Below, in pieces: positions 1 to 8,864 of a DNA stretch of 17,951 bases. The translations under genes and the position numbers were made by a program. Numbering within the stretch: position 1 is the first letter of the stretch; the number at the start of each line of letters is the position of its first letter. Location of the stretch: NCBI GenBank assembly GCA_937898205.1, contig CALEJC010000241.1, positions 1 through 17,951 of the forward strand, read 5' to 3'. Under the pieces are notes generated by a model. The model was not told the DNA's origin and searched no databases. It worked only from the letters and a program-made list of their open reading frames with translations. The stretch comes from an uncultured Bacteroidales bacterium (GTDB lineage Bacteria > Bacteroidota > Bacteroidia > Bacteroidales > UBA932).

Positions 1-165
1 CTTGATCATTGAAGCTGGCACATTACCCTTGCGGAAGCCCTTGAAATCTGCCTTGCGGCGGCAGTCAGCGAGTTTCTTTCTCACGATCTCTGCATAATCA
101 GCAGCCTCAAGCTCTACTGTGAGCTCAAGGTTAAGATCATCAATTTTGTTCTGTAAAACTTTCAT
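1..165 (-). CDS. tig: Trigger factor, N-terminal part (cut by window edge)
   Basis: This encodes the first 55 residues of trigger factor, the ribosome-bound chaperone that meets nascent chains at the exit tunnel; the rest lies beyond the left edge. The N-terminal ribosome-binding domain shows the family signature GFRKGNVP at about residues 44-51, the loop that docks on ribosomal protein L23. The start is the ATG at 165, two bases after the stop of the upstream phosphodiesterase gene, so it is probably the last visible member of the gyrB transcript. No Shine-Dalgarno sequence decides the start, which is usual in Bacteroidota. The peptidyl-prolyl isomerase and C-terminal domains cannot be seen. 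Identification rests on the signature and its position relative to the start, and is quite secure. Confidence 0.88.
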   Translation of the reverse strand, partial: MKVLQNKIDDLNLELTVELEAADYAEIVRKKLADCRRKADFKGFRKGNVPASMIK

Positions 166-167
166 AA

Positions 168-2192
168 TTATCCTTTATTTAATTTTGATTTCGGATATGC
201 GATGCGCTCATGGTTGAGCTGAGCGATATATTGCTTCAGCGTCTCTTTGACTATATTGAGCTCGCTGATTGAAATCTCAGCGTCATCAAACTGACCTTCC
301 TGCATCTTGCCGGCCACAATGCTCTCGACAAAACGAGAATATGTCTCCGGATCATTATTGCCCTTGAGAGTCCTTGAAGCTGCTTCTATGCTGTCACAAA
401 GCATCAGGATGATCTGCGACTTGCTCTTAGGCTTTCTGCCTGTATATCTAAACTCATCGATCCTCTCAGGATCGCCACCTTCCTTGAGGAACTTATCATA
501 GAAATACCTCACTGTTGTGGTTCCGTGGTGAGTGGTGATAAAATCTATAATCAGCTGTGGCAGACGATGTTTCTTGGCGATAAGGACACCATCCTCGACA
601 TGCCTAATGATATCGTGTGCACTCTGCAGAGGAGAGAGTTCCGAATGATATTTGTGCTCATCCTGTCCCAAAGAAAACTCGTTTTCCACAAAGCACATAG
701 GGTTGTTAACCTTGCCGATATCGTGATACAATGCCGCAGCACGCAGCAAGTCAGGATTTTCATCGATCGCCCTTGCCACCGCATCGGCCATATTCATCAC
801 CTGAAGGGAGTGCTGGAAAGTGCCGGGAGCCTTCTGCTCAAGCTGACGGACCAGCTGGTTGGAGGTATTGCAAAGCTCCTGAAGCCTCTGGTTGGACACA
901 AGGTTGAAGACTCTCTCAAAGAGGTATACAAGCGGATATCCTGCCACAGTCAGAAGCGAGCCGATCAAGAGCCTGATGATATTTTGCCACATGTCTCCGG
1001 CAACTATATCCGCAGCCGAGAAGCCGATGTAGAGCAGCGCAAGGATAGCAAAAGTGATCAATGCAGACACAAACTGCATCCAGCCTCTCTGGAAATATTT
1101 AAAGATCGACATGCCCACTATGCCCGCAAGGAGGAACATCACAAAGAGAGCAGGACCGTCATGAGCAAAAATCAGCAGCGGCAGCAATGAGATGATATAG
1201 ACCGGAGCGATCTCGCGAGGCTTCATAAACGCCTGAAGCATCACAGCAGGCAGGGTAAACGGCACCATATAAAGGAACTCATCCCCCACCCTTGAAGCGA
1301 GCAAGGCTCCTACTGAAGTCATGAAAAATACCAGAAGCACATAGTTATATCTGGTATCCTTGAAGATGCGTCTGCAGCTAAAGAAAATCACAAAATAGAG
1401 CAGTACCACAATCGCTGCAGCGATGAGTATATTGCCCAGTATCATCGCAAACGGAGTCCCGATATAGCCGACATTGGCTTCTGTCTCCCTCTTGTATGAG
1501 TCGAGGATCTGCTCAATCTCCTCTGTCACAAGCTCACCCTTGGAAACAATGATCTTTCCGGTGGTGACATAGCCTGAAGTCGGAGATACAGCCTGCTCGG
1601 ACTCCGCCCTCACGAGCTTTGTAGTCTGCTCGTCATAGACAAGATTGGGGGCAAGAAGGTTATATACATCGTGTACCCTCAACAAAGAGTCCACATTGAT
1701 ACTGGTCTTTGCACTTAGACTTGCCAGCAGATGCTCTTGAGCAGCAGAGAGCCTATATACCTCATTTATAGGATATTTCGAGGCTCTTTTATCTCTCTGG
1801 ATATAGATGATTCCGATCTCATCCTCGTTTTTAAGTCTCTTGGAATCATCCGGAAGAACTCCTTTGTTATATATGGATTTCAGTTCAGAGATCACCTGAG
1901 ACTTCAAACTGCCAAGCTTGAGATTTTCTGCTGCTCTGATATTTCTGGCAACAATCTCTTCTGAAAACTTGTAATAAGGGATGAGTTGACCGGAGCTGCT
2001 GCTACGCTCAAGCCTTAGCTGCTCTTCTGTCTTGTAGATAGGAAAATCAAACTGGGCAAAGAGCGTTTCATATTTCCACTCTCTGCCTTTTCTATATTCA
2101 TACGGGAACTTGGAGTTTCTCGGCATCAGAACCACCAGAAACAGGAAGATAATGCCGAGAGGTATGAATATCTTGAGTTTAGATTTGTCCAT
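168..2192 (-). CDS. Membrane HD-domain phosphodiesterase, PgpH/7TMR-HD type (probable cyclic-di-AMP hydrolase)
   Basis: This 674-residue membrane protein has the layout of PgpH-type cyclic-di-AMP phosphodiesterases. One N-terminal membrane helix (about 8-23) precedes an extracytoplasmic 7TMR-HDED-type domain (about 30-240), then a group of membrane helices (about 245-430), then a cytoplasmic HD domain (about 450-655). The metal-binding set is complete: H461, H490-D491 in HDIGK, H531 in HVEDG, H555-H556 and D600. In the family these hold two metals and hydrolyse c-di-AMP to pApA. The start is ATG 2192, one base after the gyrB stop (TAG-G-ATG). A longer reading to 2300 would add 36 polar residues antisense-like to gyrB and put them before the first helix, so I rejected it. 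It lies between gyrB and tig and is probably co-transcribed with both. The substrate is inferred from family, not visible in the sequence. Confidence 0.9.
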   Translation of the reverse strand: MDKSKLKIFIPLGIIFLFLVVLMPRNSKFPYEYRKGREWKYETLFAQFDFPIYKTEEQLRLERSSSSGQLIPYYKFSEEIVARNIRAAENLKLGSLKSQVISELKSIYNKGVLPDDSKRLKNEDEIGIIYIQRDKRASKYPINEVYRLSAAQEHLLASLSAKTSINVDSLLRVHDVYNLLAPNLVYDEQTTKLVRAESEQAVSPTSGYVTTGKIIVSKGELVTEEIEQILDSYKRETEANVGYIGTPFAMILGNILIAAAIVVLLYFVIFFSCRRIFKDTRYNYVLLVFFMTSVGALLASRVGDEFLYMVPFTLPAVMLQAFMKPREIAPVYIISLLPLLIFAHDGPALFVMFLLAGIVGMSIFKYFQRGWMQFVSALITFAILALLYIGFSAADIVAGDMWQNIIRLLIGSLLTVAGYPLVYLFERVFNLVSNQRLQELCNTSNQLVRQLEQKAPGTFQHSLQVMNMADAVARAIDENPDLLRAAALYHDIGKVNNPMCFVENEFSLGQDEHKYHSELSPLQSAHDIIRHVEDGVLIAKKHRLPQLIIDFITTHHGTTTVRYFYDKFLKEGGDPERIDEFRYTGRKPKSKSQIILMLCDSIEAASRTLKGNNDPETYSRFVESIVAGKMQEGQFDDAEISISELNIVKETLKQYIAQLNHERIAYPKSKLNKG

Positions 2193-2193
2193 C

Positions 2194-4206
2194 CTATGCG
2201 TCAATCTTTGCGTAATGAGCGTTTTCTTCGATAAACTTGCGGCGTGGTGGCACGTCATCACCCATGAGCATTGAGAATGTGCGCTCTGCTTCGGCTGCAT
2301 TCTCGATGGTGATCTGGCGGAGACGACGCTTTGCTGGGTTCATTGTAGTGTCCCAAAGCTGCTCCGCACTCATCTCACCAAGACCTTTGTATCTCTGGAT
2401 GCTGTAGCCCTTCTCGGTGCCCTTGCCAAGAGCGAGGGCTGCAGCTTCACGCTGCTCCTCAGTCCAGCAATAAATCTCTTCCTTGCCCTTTGACACGAGG
2501 TAAAGAGGTGGTGTCGCCAGATATACATAACCGTTTTTGATGAGGTCAAACATATATCTGTAGAAGAATGTCAGGATCAGACAGGCGATGTGAGAGCCAT
2601 CGACGTCGGCATCGGTCATGATCACAACCTTGTGGTAGCGAAGCTTGCTCAAATCCATGTGTTTCTCGCCGCTCTCGTCCTCCTGAGCCACTGTCACACC
2701 AAGTGCTGTGTAGATGTTGCGGATCTCATCTGAGTCAAAGGCTCTGTCGCTCGAAGCCTTCTCCACATTGAGGATCTTACCTCTGAGCGGAAGGATAGCC
2801 TGAATTTCACGGTCACGTCCCTGCTTTGCAGTACCGCCCGCAGAGTCTCCCTCGACGAGGAAGAGCTCACACTTCTCAGGATCGTTGTTAGAGCAGTCTG
2901 CAAGCTTGCCAGGCATGCTGCCGCCGGTCATATAGCCCTTGCGCTGCACCATTTCGCGAGCCTTGCGAGCAGCATTGCGCGCTGTTGCGGCGAGCACGAT
3001 CTTCTCGATGATCATCTTACCTTCCTTCGGATGCTCCTCAAGGTAGGTTTCCATCGCTGCAGATGTGGCCTGAGAGACTGCAGATGTGACTTCTGTATTT
3101 CCGAGCTTTGTCTTGGTCTGACCCTCAAACTGAGGCTCTGCCACCTTGACAGAGATCACGGCTGTAAGACCCTCGCGGAAGTCCTCCGGAGCGAGGTCGC
3201 CCTTAAACTTGTCGAGGAGCTTGTTTCTCTCCGCATACTGCTTGAGTGAGCGGCTGAGACCCATCTTAAAGCCCTGAAGGTGAGTACCACCCTCGATGGT
3301 ATTGATGTTATTGACATAAGAATAGATCTTCTCAGAGTAACCATTGTTATACTGAAGAGCTATGTCAATAGGAATAATCTTGTCGGCAGTGATGCAGACA
3401 GGCTCAGGGATGAGAGTGTTGGCACCTGCATCAAGGTAGGTGATAAACTCGCTGAGACCTTTTTCTGAGAAGAACTCTGCACTGCGGAAGACTTTGTTGC
3501 CTGTGGTCTTTGACTCGCCTGACACAGGATCGGTAACAAACTCATCCACAAGCTCTCTCTTGTCTGTGAGAGTGATCTTGATGCCCTTGTTGAGGAATGC
3601 GAGCTCGCGGAGACGGGCTGCAAGGATATCATACTTGTATTTTGTGGTCTGAGTAAAGATCTCAGCATCAGGGTGGAAGGTAATGATAGTACCGGTCTTG
3701 TCGCTATCACCAATAACCTCAACAGGACCGAGCGGCTTGCCGGCACTGTAGTGCTGACGGAAGATCTTGCCCTCTCTGTGGATCTCGGCTGTGAGACGGT
3801 CTGAAAGCGCGTTTACACAGGATACACCCACACCGTGGAGACCTCCGGAAACCTTGTAGCTTGACTTGTTGAACTTACCACCTGCATGAAGCACTGTGAG
3901 CACCACCTCAAGAGCGCTTCGATGCTCCTTCTCATGCATGCCGGTAGGGATACCACGTCCGTTATCGGCTACTCTGATAGAGTCATCCTCAAGGATCTGC
4001 ACATCGATGGTATTACAGAAGCCGGCCATCGCCTCGTCGATACTGTTGTCCACAACCTCATATACGAGATGATGCAGACCTCTCTCGGCAACATCACCAA
4101 TATACATCGACGGGCGCTTACGGACTGCCTCAAGACCTTCAAGCACCTGAATACTATCTGCGGAATACTGCTCCGCTGCGTTTTTTATCTGATTATTATC
4201 TTCCAT
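2194..4206 (-). CDS. gyrB: DNA gyrase subunit B
   Basis: This is the ATPase and TOPRIM subunit of DNA gyrase, which with GyrA introduces negative supercoils. The 670-residue protein has the GHKL ATPase domain, with E50 and N54 in YEVVDNSIDE, D81 in DNGRGIP and the ATP lid GGLHGVGVS at 121-129. The transducer domain includes the QTKTKLGN loop (363-370). The TOPRIM domain carries EGDSAGG (452-458) and DADVD (532-536), and the tail carries QRYKGLGEM. The length is normal for Bacteroidota GyrB. I prefer the ATG at 4206; an in-frame TTG at 4215 would add three residues but is a poorer start. ParE is the main alternative. The overall length and the spacing of the QRYKGLGEMSAEQLW segment favour GyrB, but the two are close relatives. 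A TAnnTTTG box lies about 24 bases upstream. Confidence 0.93.
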   Translation of the reverse strand: MEDNNQIKNAAEQYSADSIQVLEGLEAVRKRPSMYIGDVAERGLHHLVYEVVDNSIDEAMAGFCNTIDVQILEDDSIRVADNGRGIPTGMHEKEHRSALEVVLTVLHAGGKFNKSSYKVSGGLHGVGVSCVNALSDRLTAEIHREGKIFRQHYSAGKPLGPVEVIGDSDKTGTIITFHPDAEIFTQTTKYKYDILAARLRELAFLNKGIKITLTDKRELVDEFVTDPVSGESKTTGNKVFRSAEFFSEKGLSEFITYLDAGANTLIPEPVCITADKIIPIDIALQYNNGYSEKIYSYVNNINTIEGGTHLQGFKMGLSRSLKQYAERNKLLDKFKGDLAPEDFREGLTAVISVKVAEPQFEGQTKTKLGNTEVTSAVSQATSAAMETYLEEHPKEGKMIIEKIVLAATARNAARKAREMVQRKGYMTGGSMPGKLADCSNNDPEKCELFLVEGDSAGGTAKQGRDREIQAILPLRGKILNVEKASSDRAFDSDEIRNIYTALGVTVAQEDESGEKHMDLSKLRYHKVVIMTDADVDGSHIACLILTFFYRYMFDLIKNGYVYLATPPLYLVSKGKEEIYCWTEEQREAAALALGKGTEKGYSIQRYKGLGEMSAEQLWDTTMNPAKRRLRQITIENAAEAERTFSMLMGDDVPPRRKFIEENAHYAKIDA

Positions 4207-4229
4207 CTTATTCAATAAAAAATATCCTA

Positions 4230-4237
4230 CAAAAATA
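4230..4237 (-). promoter_or_regulatory. gyrB: Candidate -7 promoter box for gyrB
   Basis: On the minus strand this reads TATTTTTG, an exact match to the Bacteroidota -7 consensus TAnnTTTG. It ends 23 bases before the gyrB ATG, which would give a 5' untranslated leader of roughly 15-18 bases. No TTTG -33 element is present at the expected 19-21 base spacing, where the sequence is TAGG. The box overlaps the U-rich tail of the hairpin that follows the outer-membrane protein gene. Confidence 0.45.
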
Positions 4238-4260
4238 CTAAATTTCTCCGAAGAAACCTA
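4230..4260 (-). terminator. Candidate intrinsic terminator after the outer-membrane protein gene
   Basis: One base after the TAA of the barrel gene, the minus-strand RNA can fold UAGGUUUCU (4260-4252) against AGAAAUUUA (4247-4239) around the tetraloop UCGG, a nine-pair stem with two G-U wobbles. It is followed by G and then UAUUUUUG. The stem is AU-rich, so it may be only a weak or partial terminator. It is the only hairpin with a U tract that I found between genes in the window. Confidence 0.45.
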
Positions 4261-4261
4261 C

Positions 4262-5866
4262 TTAAAGATTAACTATTATTCCGACAGTTACATAAGGTCC
4301 CTTCTCTGCAAAACCAGGGCAACGCTCAATGTGCTGGAAAAGCAGATTTCCGATCTCCGCATAGGCTCCGATCTTGCTGCTGAAGCTATATTCCGCTCCC
4401 AACTTCAGATCGATATATCCCGGCACGTCAGCAAGCATCCCACCAAGATCCTTGCGTGCTGTGCGCGCTTCTATACCTGCTGAAGCATAAATCCTTTTGT
4501 ACCAGTTATATCTTGCCGTCAGCTGACCCTCAAAGAGCGCCGGAGCATAGGCTGGAGCCGCTGCATATTTGCTCAAGAGGTTAAGATGAAGGTCTGCATC
4601 AAGGTCAAAATTCTCCGAGATATACTTTGCATCCAGATCGACATCAAACAGACTCAAGTCTGCAAAACCTATGTTTTTGAGAGAAGCAAGCGGAAGGTCT
4701 TCCCACGAAGCATAGCCACCCTTCAAGCTATACTGAAAGCTTGCGCCAAGGACTCCGTCTAAGCCCAAAGTGATATTGTACTTTTCCTTGGCAAATGCTT
4801 CCACGCTGCCCCTGCGGACAAAGAAAGGGTACATGCTCTTAAGAGCAAAGTGCTGATTGACCTCGCGGCCACCACCCACAGACACAAAAGCCCTATGAGA
4901 CTGACCCAAAGGCACTTGAGCCCTGACAGCAGGATATAGTCCCAGCGAACCCTTATCTCCGGCAGAAGCATAATCCAGCTTGACACCGAGCTTGATATCA
5001 AAGGCCCCAAGAGCAAAGAGAAGCTGAGGAGTCACGCTTCCGAGATTGGCAGCAAGCGACTCTGCTCCCGCAATCTTATTGTTGACATTTTCCATCTGGA
5101 AATTGTAGTCAAGAAGCATCTTGTGTCTGCTGTTGGTCACAAATGCCAGATAGCCCGACACACCCATCATAGACTCACTCAAAGAGCCAAGAGAAGCGCC
5201 CACGGTTTCCGCCCCATAGCGGTAATCCACGCCCAATCTGTAGGCGATGCGTGAGGTTGAAGCTTCAGAAGATGCGATGCTCACACGCGCAAATGCAGAG
5301 TTATAGGCAGAGGCCAAAAAATTTTGTGCCTGCGAATAAATCACAAACGGCGCATAATTATTATCCCTGGCAAAGATACCGTCATAGCCAAGAGTAAAGT
5401 CAAGCTCCGCCGATGGCATCACATATCTTCCGGTCAGCGCCAGATCATCCTTGAGATTATGTCCATAACCCAAGACCTCACCGCTTCCACGGTTATATAC
5501 ACTGAGATTAAACTTCTCACTCGACACAGCGTTATAGACAAAGTCGAGCTTTGGATGAAGTCCCACTCCTGCACCGGCCTTGAGATAAAACTTCTTGATG
5601 TCATACCTGACAGGATCAGGATTGAGTGCTATCTCGTAGGGACTAAACTCATAAGAGCCTTTATATTTAGTCTCAAACACCGCATAATCAAAGTTATAGT
5701 CAAAGCTATACAGCGTGTCCGGCACACTGATTGAGAGCTCCTGTTTAGGGAAATCCGCAAACTTTGCCTGGTATTCATTGGTCACCTGCACAGACTGGTT
5801 GATGTTCTGGGCAGACAATACTCCGCAGACCAAAAGCAGAGCAACTGATATAATGGACTTTTTCAT
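4262..5866 (-). CDS. Outer-membrane beta-barrel protein (unnamed Bacteroidota family)
   Basis: This 534-residue protein begins with a clear signal peptide: two lysines, a hydrophobic stretch, and cleavage predicted at LSA|QN near residue 19-20. The mature part has alternating hydrophobic/aromatic and polar residues typical of beta strands, many short Gly/Asn/Asp turns, and ends with a strand-like segment (YVTVGIIVNL). It therefore looks like an outer-membrane barrel. Relatives are often labelled TonB-dependent receptor, but I see no TonB box or plug domain, so that label would be unsafe. It starts two bases after the stop of the TPR gene (TAG-TT-ATG), so the two are almost certainly co-expressed and may act together at the outer membrane. 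The molecular function is unknown. A signal-type Cys is absent at the cleavage site, so it is not a lipoprotein. Confidence 0.75.
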   Translation of the reverse strand: MKKSIISVALLLVCGVLSAQNINQSVQVTNEYQAKFADFPKQELSISVPDTLYSFDYNFDYAVFETKYKGSYEFSPYEIALNPDPVRYDIKKFYLKAGAGVGLHPKLDFVYNAVSSEKFNLSVYNRGSGEVLGYGHNLKDDLALTGRYVMPSAELDFTLGYDGIFARDNNYAPFVIYSQAQNFLASAYNSAFARVSIASSEASTSRIAYRLGVDYRYGAETVGASLGSLSESMMGVSGYLAFVTNSRHKMLLDYNFQMENVNNKIAGAESLAANLGSVTPQLLFALGAFDIKLGVKLDYASAGDKGSLGLYPAVRAQVPLGQSHRAFVSVGGGREVNQHFALKSMYPFFVRRGSVEAFAKEKYNITLGLDGVLGASFQYSLKGGYASWEDLPLASLKNIGFADLSLFDVDLDAKYISENFDLDADLHLNLLSKYAAAPAYAPALFEGQLTARYNWYKRIYASAGIEARTARKDLGGMLADVPGYIDLKLGAEYSFSSKIGAYAEIGNLLFQHIERCPGFAEKGPYVTVGIIVNL

Positions 5867-5868
5867 AA

Positions 5869-8841
5869 CTACTGCTGCATCAAAGATTCAAGGCGTGAGA
5901 GCCTCTTGTTTACATTTTCAATCACATCGTCACCGCTACCTGAAGGCTCATAGCCGTCACGGACGCTCTCATAGGTAGCCTTAGCCTGCTCATACTGACC
6001 TCTCTGCTCAAACGAGTCACCAAGCACGATGAATGCTCTTGCCAGCCAGTATGACTGCTGTCCTGCTGTCTGAGAGAAGCTATATACATGCTCATCCACC
6101 GATTCAAAGACTCCCCTGTCATAGAGATCCTGGATCGTCATAAACCTCGATTCTGCACCCTCAGGAGTAGACGGATTCTCGCCAAGTTTGGCAAATATCG
6201 CCATCGCTTCGCTGCGCTTGGAAGTCGCGAGCAAGCTCTTTGCCTTGACAAACGAAGCCTCGCGGCTCAGGTCGGCAGAAGTCTGCTGATCGCCAAGCAC
6301 GGCATCACAAGCACTCACAGCCTGCTCATAGCTCCTGCTCCTGTAGGCCGCGCGCATCATGCCCACTCGGGCCACACTTCGGTTGGCATCCATGCGCGTT
6401 GAAGCAAGAAGATCGGTATAGGCATTATAGGCATCCGTATAGCGCTCAAGCTGATATGACAGCTCTGCAAATCTCAGCTTGGACATCTCCACAAACGACA
6501 TCTGTGACTCCGCCTTCATCGCCTCGGCATAGAAATCACAAGCCTGCTCTTTCTGACCGAGAGCGCGGTAAGACTCAGCAAGATAGAACTTTGCCTGAGG
6601 CAGATCGGCGCTCTGAGGGAAGCTTTCGATAAATTTCTTTATTGTCGGTACCGCCTGCTCAAAACTGCTGGCGAGATAGAGCTGCTCGGCAGCATTGAAG
6701 TACATCTTCTCCTTCTCGGCTTCGGTCTTGTCGGCATTGAGGCGGTTGGCTTCGACATATTCGAGGAACTTCTCCGGCTGCTTGCGTGTCTGGTAGATGG
6801 ACTCTATCGCCATCATCGCCTCCTGGGCATATTCGCTGTCCGGCATGGAAGCTACGACCTCCTTGTAGTAGTCAAGAGCCTGGTCATACTTGGACATATT
6901 GCGGTGCACCAGACCCAAGCCGATGAGAGCCTTGGCCACATAGCCGGGATCCTTGGACACTTCCTTGAGGTGAGTGAAGCTGCGGATAGCGTCGTTGTTG
7001 TTCTTGGCATCCATCTGAGCACGTCCCAGCTCGTAGTAGGCATCGAGATAGAGAGGTGCATCCTCAGAAGCATCCTCGATGTGAAGAAGAGTGGAAACCT
7101 TGCGCTTCTTGTCTCCGGAAAGGCCATAAGAGATGGCCTGCTGATAGTATGGATAGATATTGTCCGGAGAGAAGTACTCCGAGATTACCTTCTGATATGA
7201 CTGGATGGCAGCTTTATAGTCCTGACGGGCGAAGTCACAGTCGGCACGACGATTCATCGCATCCTGTCTGTAAAGGCTGTGTCCGGAAGCGATGTAGATA
7301 TCAAACCATCTGGCCGCGGCTTCATATTCGCTCTGCTTGAAGTGGCTGTAGCCGATATTGTATGAGAGGATCTCACCTTCAAGCTTGTCATGAAGTGCAG
7401 ACTGGTTATACAGCTCGGTAAATGTCTGCTCGGCACTTGCAAAGTTGCCGGTGCGGTAGTAGGACTCTCCGAGCCAATAACGTGAAAACTGATTGAGCCT
7501 GTCGGTCTTAGGGAGATAGTATGATGTCGCGCGGAAATATGGCACGGCGTCTCTGTATGAACTTCCCTCAAAGAGCTGGTGTGCACGAAGGAAATTGGCC
7601 TTTGTGTAGTTGTTGAGCATATCATCGGTGAGCTCATCGATCTTGTCATAGGCTTCTACAGCCGCAGTGTAGTCTTTATCAGCAAGGGCCGCAAGCGCCA
7701 TATAGCCATAGATCTGGTCTCCACGGGTGCTGGTAGAATATCTCTTGATATATCTGGCAAATCCGGAAGTATCTTTATTCAGGTCAAATGCGAGTTTTGC
7801 ATGGTTGAAGCAGGCGTCCTCTGTGATCTCCGGATCAAAGTCGACATTGGAAGCGTCGAGGAAAGCCTCCATCGCCGCAACCTGGTTGCGGGTGCGCAGG
7901 TAGGCGTTGGCAAGATGATAGTTGGCGATCTGGCCAAGCGAGTCGCTGCGGTCCGTCATCTTGGTATAATTGTCGATCGCGCCCTGATAGTCATGGACAG
8001 AATACAGGAGACTTCCTGCATAGAAAAGATCCTTGCGATTGAGGTCAGACTGCGAGATGTCGTCGTAGTATTGTCTCGCCTTTTCATTGTCTCCGAGGAT
8101 CAGGTATGACTCTGAGATGATGCGGGCAAGTCTTTCCTGTCTCTCCTTAGGAGCCGAAGCAAAGATCTTCTCGCCTTCGCTGATGGCATATTGATAGTTT
8201 TTCTGATTAAACTCGCAGTCAACGATGTAGAAACTTGCGAGATCGGAAAATCTTGGATCTTCCACCACTTTCCAGAAATAGCCCTCTGCGGCAGCAAAGT
8301 CACTGTTGTTGTAGCGCATGATACCGCTGAGGTATCTGCCCGGAGCAGTATAGTCAGAGTGCTCGAGAGCTTCGAGTATCGTGAAGAACTGCTCTGCCTG
8401 AGGATATCTTCCCAGCGAGAACTCACAGAACGCACACTTGAAGAAATATTCAGGCACGTCGTTCTCGTCCAGAGACGACGAGTTGACCTTAGAGAACTCT
8501 ATTGTAGCTTCAGCCCAACGACCCTGGTCAAAAAGCAGACGGGCGTTTTCAAAACGGATGCTGCTGGTCAAGGCAGTTGACGGATATGTCCGGTTGTAAC
8601 TGTCCATCAAAGACTGATAGTCCGAGCTGCGCATCTTCAAAGCACAAAGCACCTTATAGCCCGAAGTCATAGCATCCTGCTCCAATTGGTCAAAAAGCTG
8701 GAGTGCACTTCCATAGACTCCTTCCTGATAGAGAGTCACAGCCTGCTGATAGACATCCTTCTGAGCATCCGAAGTCACCTGAGCACCGGCTCCAAGCCCG
8801 CAAAACAAGGCGAAGGATACTGCTAATAATCTCACTTTCAT
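5869..8841 (-). CDS. Large secreted tetratricopeptide-repeat protein
   Basis: This 990-residue protein has a signal peptide with predicted cleavage AGA|QV after about residue 20. Nearly all of the rest is built of degenerate TPR units of about 34 residues. Clear examples are LGRYPQAEQFF, KNYQYAISEGEKIF, TGNFASAEQTFTELY, MSKYDQALDYYKEVV, LGQKEQACDFYAEAM and RGQYEQAKATYESV. TPR solenoids are protein-binding scaffolds; here it should sit in the periplasm. The Cys in the signal region is preceded by Phe, which does not make a lipobox, so I do not call it a lipoprotein. It is the first gene of a pair with the barrel protein and is divergent from ftsE. The start ATG at 8841 directly precedes the signal peptide. 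A role in outer-membrane assembly or transport is plausible from the pairing but not shown. Confidence 0.85.
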   Translation of the reverse strand: MKVRLLAVSFALFCGLGAGAQVTSDAQKDVYQQAVTLYQEGVYGSALQLFDQLEQDAMTSGYKVLCALKMRSSDYQSLMDSYNRTYPSTALTSSIRFENARLLFDQGRWAEATIEFSKVNSSSLDENDVPEYFFKCAFCEFSLGRYPQAEQFFTILEALEHSDYTAPGRYLSGIMRYNNSDFAAAEGYFWKVVEDPRFSDLASFYIVDCEFNQKNYQYAISEGEKIFASAPKERQERLARIISESYLILGDNEKARQYYDDISQSDLNRKDLFYAGSLLYSVHDYQGAIDNYTKMTDRSDSLGQIANYHLANAYLRTRNQVAAMEAFLDASNVDFDPEITEDACFNHAKLAFDLNKDTSGFARYIKRYSTSTRGDQIYGYMALAALADKDYTAAVEAYDKIDELTDDMLNNYTKANFLRAHQLFEGSSYRDAVPYFRATSYYLPKTDRLNQFSRYWLGESYYRTGNFASAEQTFTELYNQSALHDKLEGEILSYNIGYSHFKQSEYEAAARWFDIYIASGHSLYRQDAMNRRADCDFARQDYKAAIQSYQKVISEYFSPDNIYPYYQQAISYGLSGDKKRKVSTLLHIEDASEDAPLYLDAYYELGRAQMDAKNNNDAIRSFTHLKEVSKDPGYVAKALIGLGLVHRNMSKYDQALDYYKEVVASMPDSEYAQEAMMAIESIYQTRKQPEKFLEYVEANRLNADKTEAEKEKMYFNAAEQLYLASSFEQAVPTIKKFIESFPQSADLPQAKFYLAESYRALGQKEQACDFYAEAMKAESQMSFVEMSKLRFAELSYQLERYTDAYNAYTDLLASTRMDANRSVARVGMMRAAYRSRSYEQAVSACDAVLGDQQTSADLSREASFVKAKSLLATSKRSEAMAIFAKLGENPSTPEGAESRFMTIQDLYDRGVFESVDEHVYSFSQTAGQQSYWLARAFIVLGDSFEQRGQYEQAKATYESVRDGYEPSGSGDDVIENVNKRLSRLESLMQQ

Positions 8842-8864
8842 ATAGTTAATTTCTAATCTTCAAA

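Noticed and set aside
525..1190. Open frame of 221 codons on the plus strand opposite the phosphodiesterase
   Set aside because: It is antisense to a well-supported gene, rich in His, Arg and Ser as expected for a shadow frame, and shows no recognisable domain.
2193..2300. A 36-residue N-terminal extension of the HD phosphodiesterase, starting at 2300
   Set aside because: It lies wholly inside gyrB in another frame, is polar and unlike the family, and would push the first membrane helix away from the N-terminus. ATG 2192 gives the usual layout.
2194..4206. Topoisomerase IV subunit ParE instead of GyrB
   Set aside because: The overall length and C-terminal segment fit Bacteroidota GyrB better, although the families are close and no second paralogue is in the window for comparison.
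7579..8109. Open frame of 176 codons on the plus strand opposite the TPR gene
   Set aside because: It is antisense to a long, repeat-supported coding region, with no promoter box or family resemblance; other long antisense frames here were rejected on the same grounds.
5869..8841. TPR protein as a lipoprotein of BamD type
   Set aside because: The only Cys near the signal region is preceded by Phe and does not form a lipobox. At 990 residues the protein is also several times larger than BamD.
5869..8841. DNA-level tandem repeat or CRISPR-like array in the TPR gene
   Set aside because: The repeats are degenerate at protein level only; I saw no identical direct repeats with spacers at DNA level.
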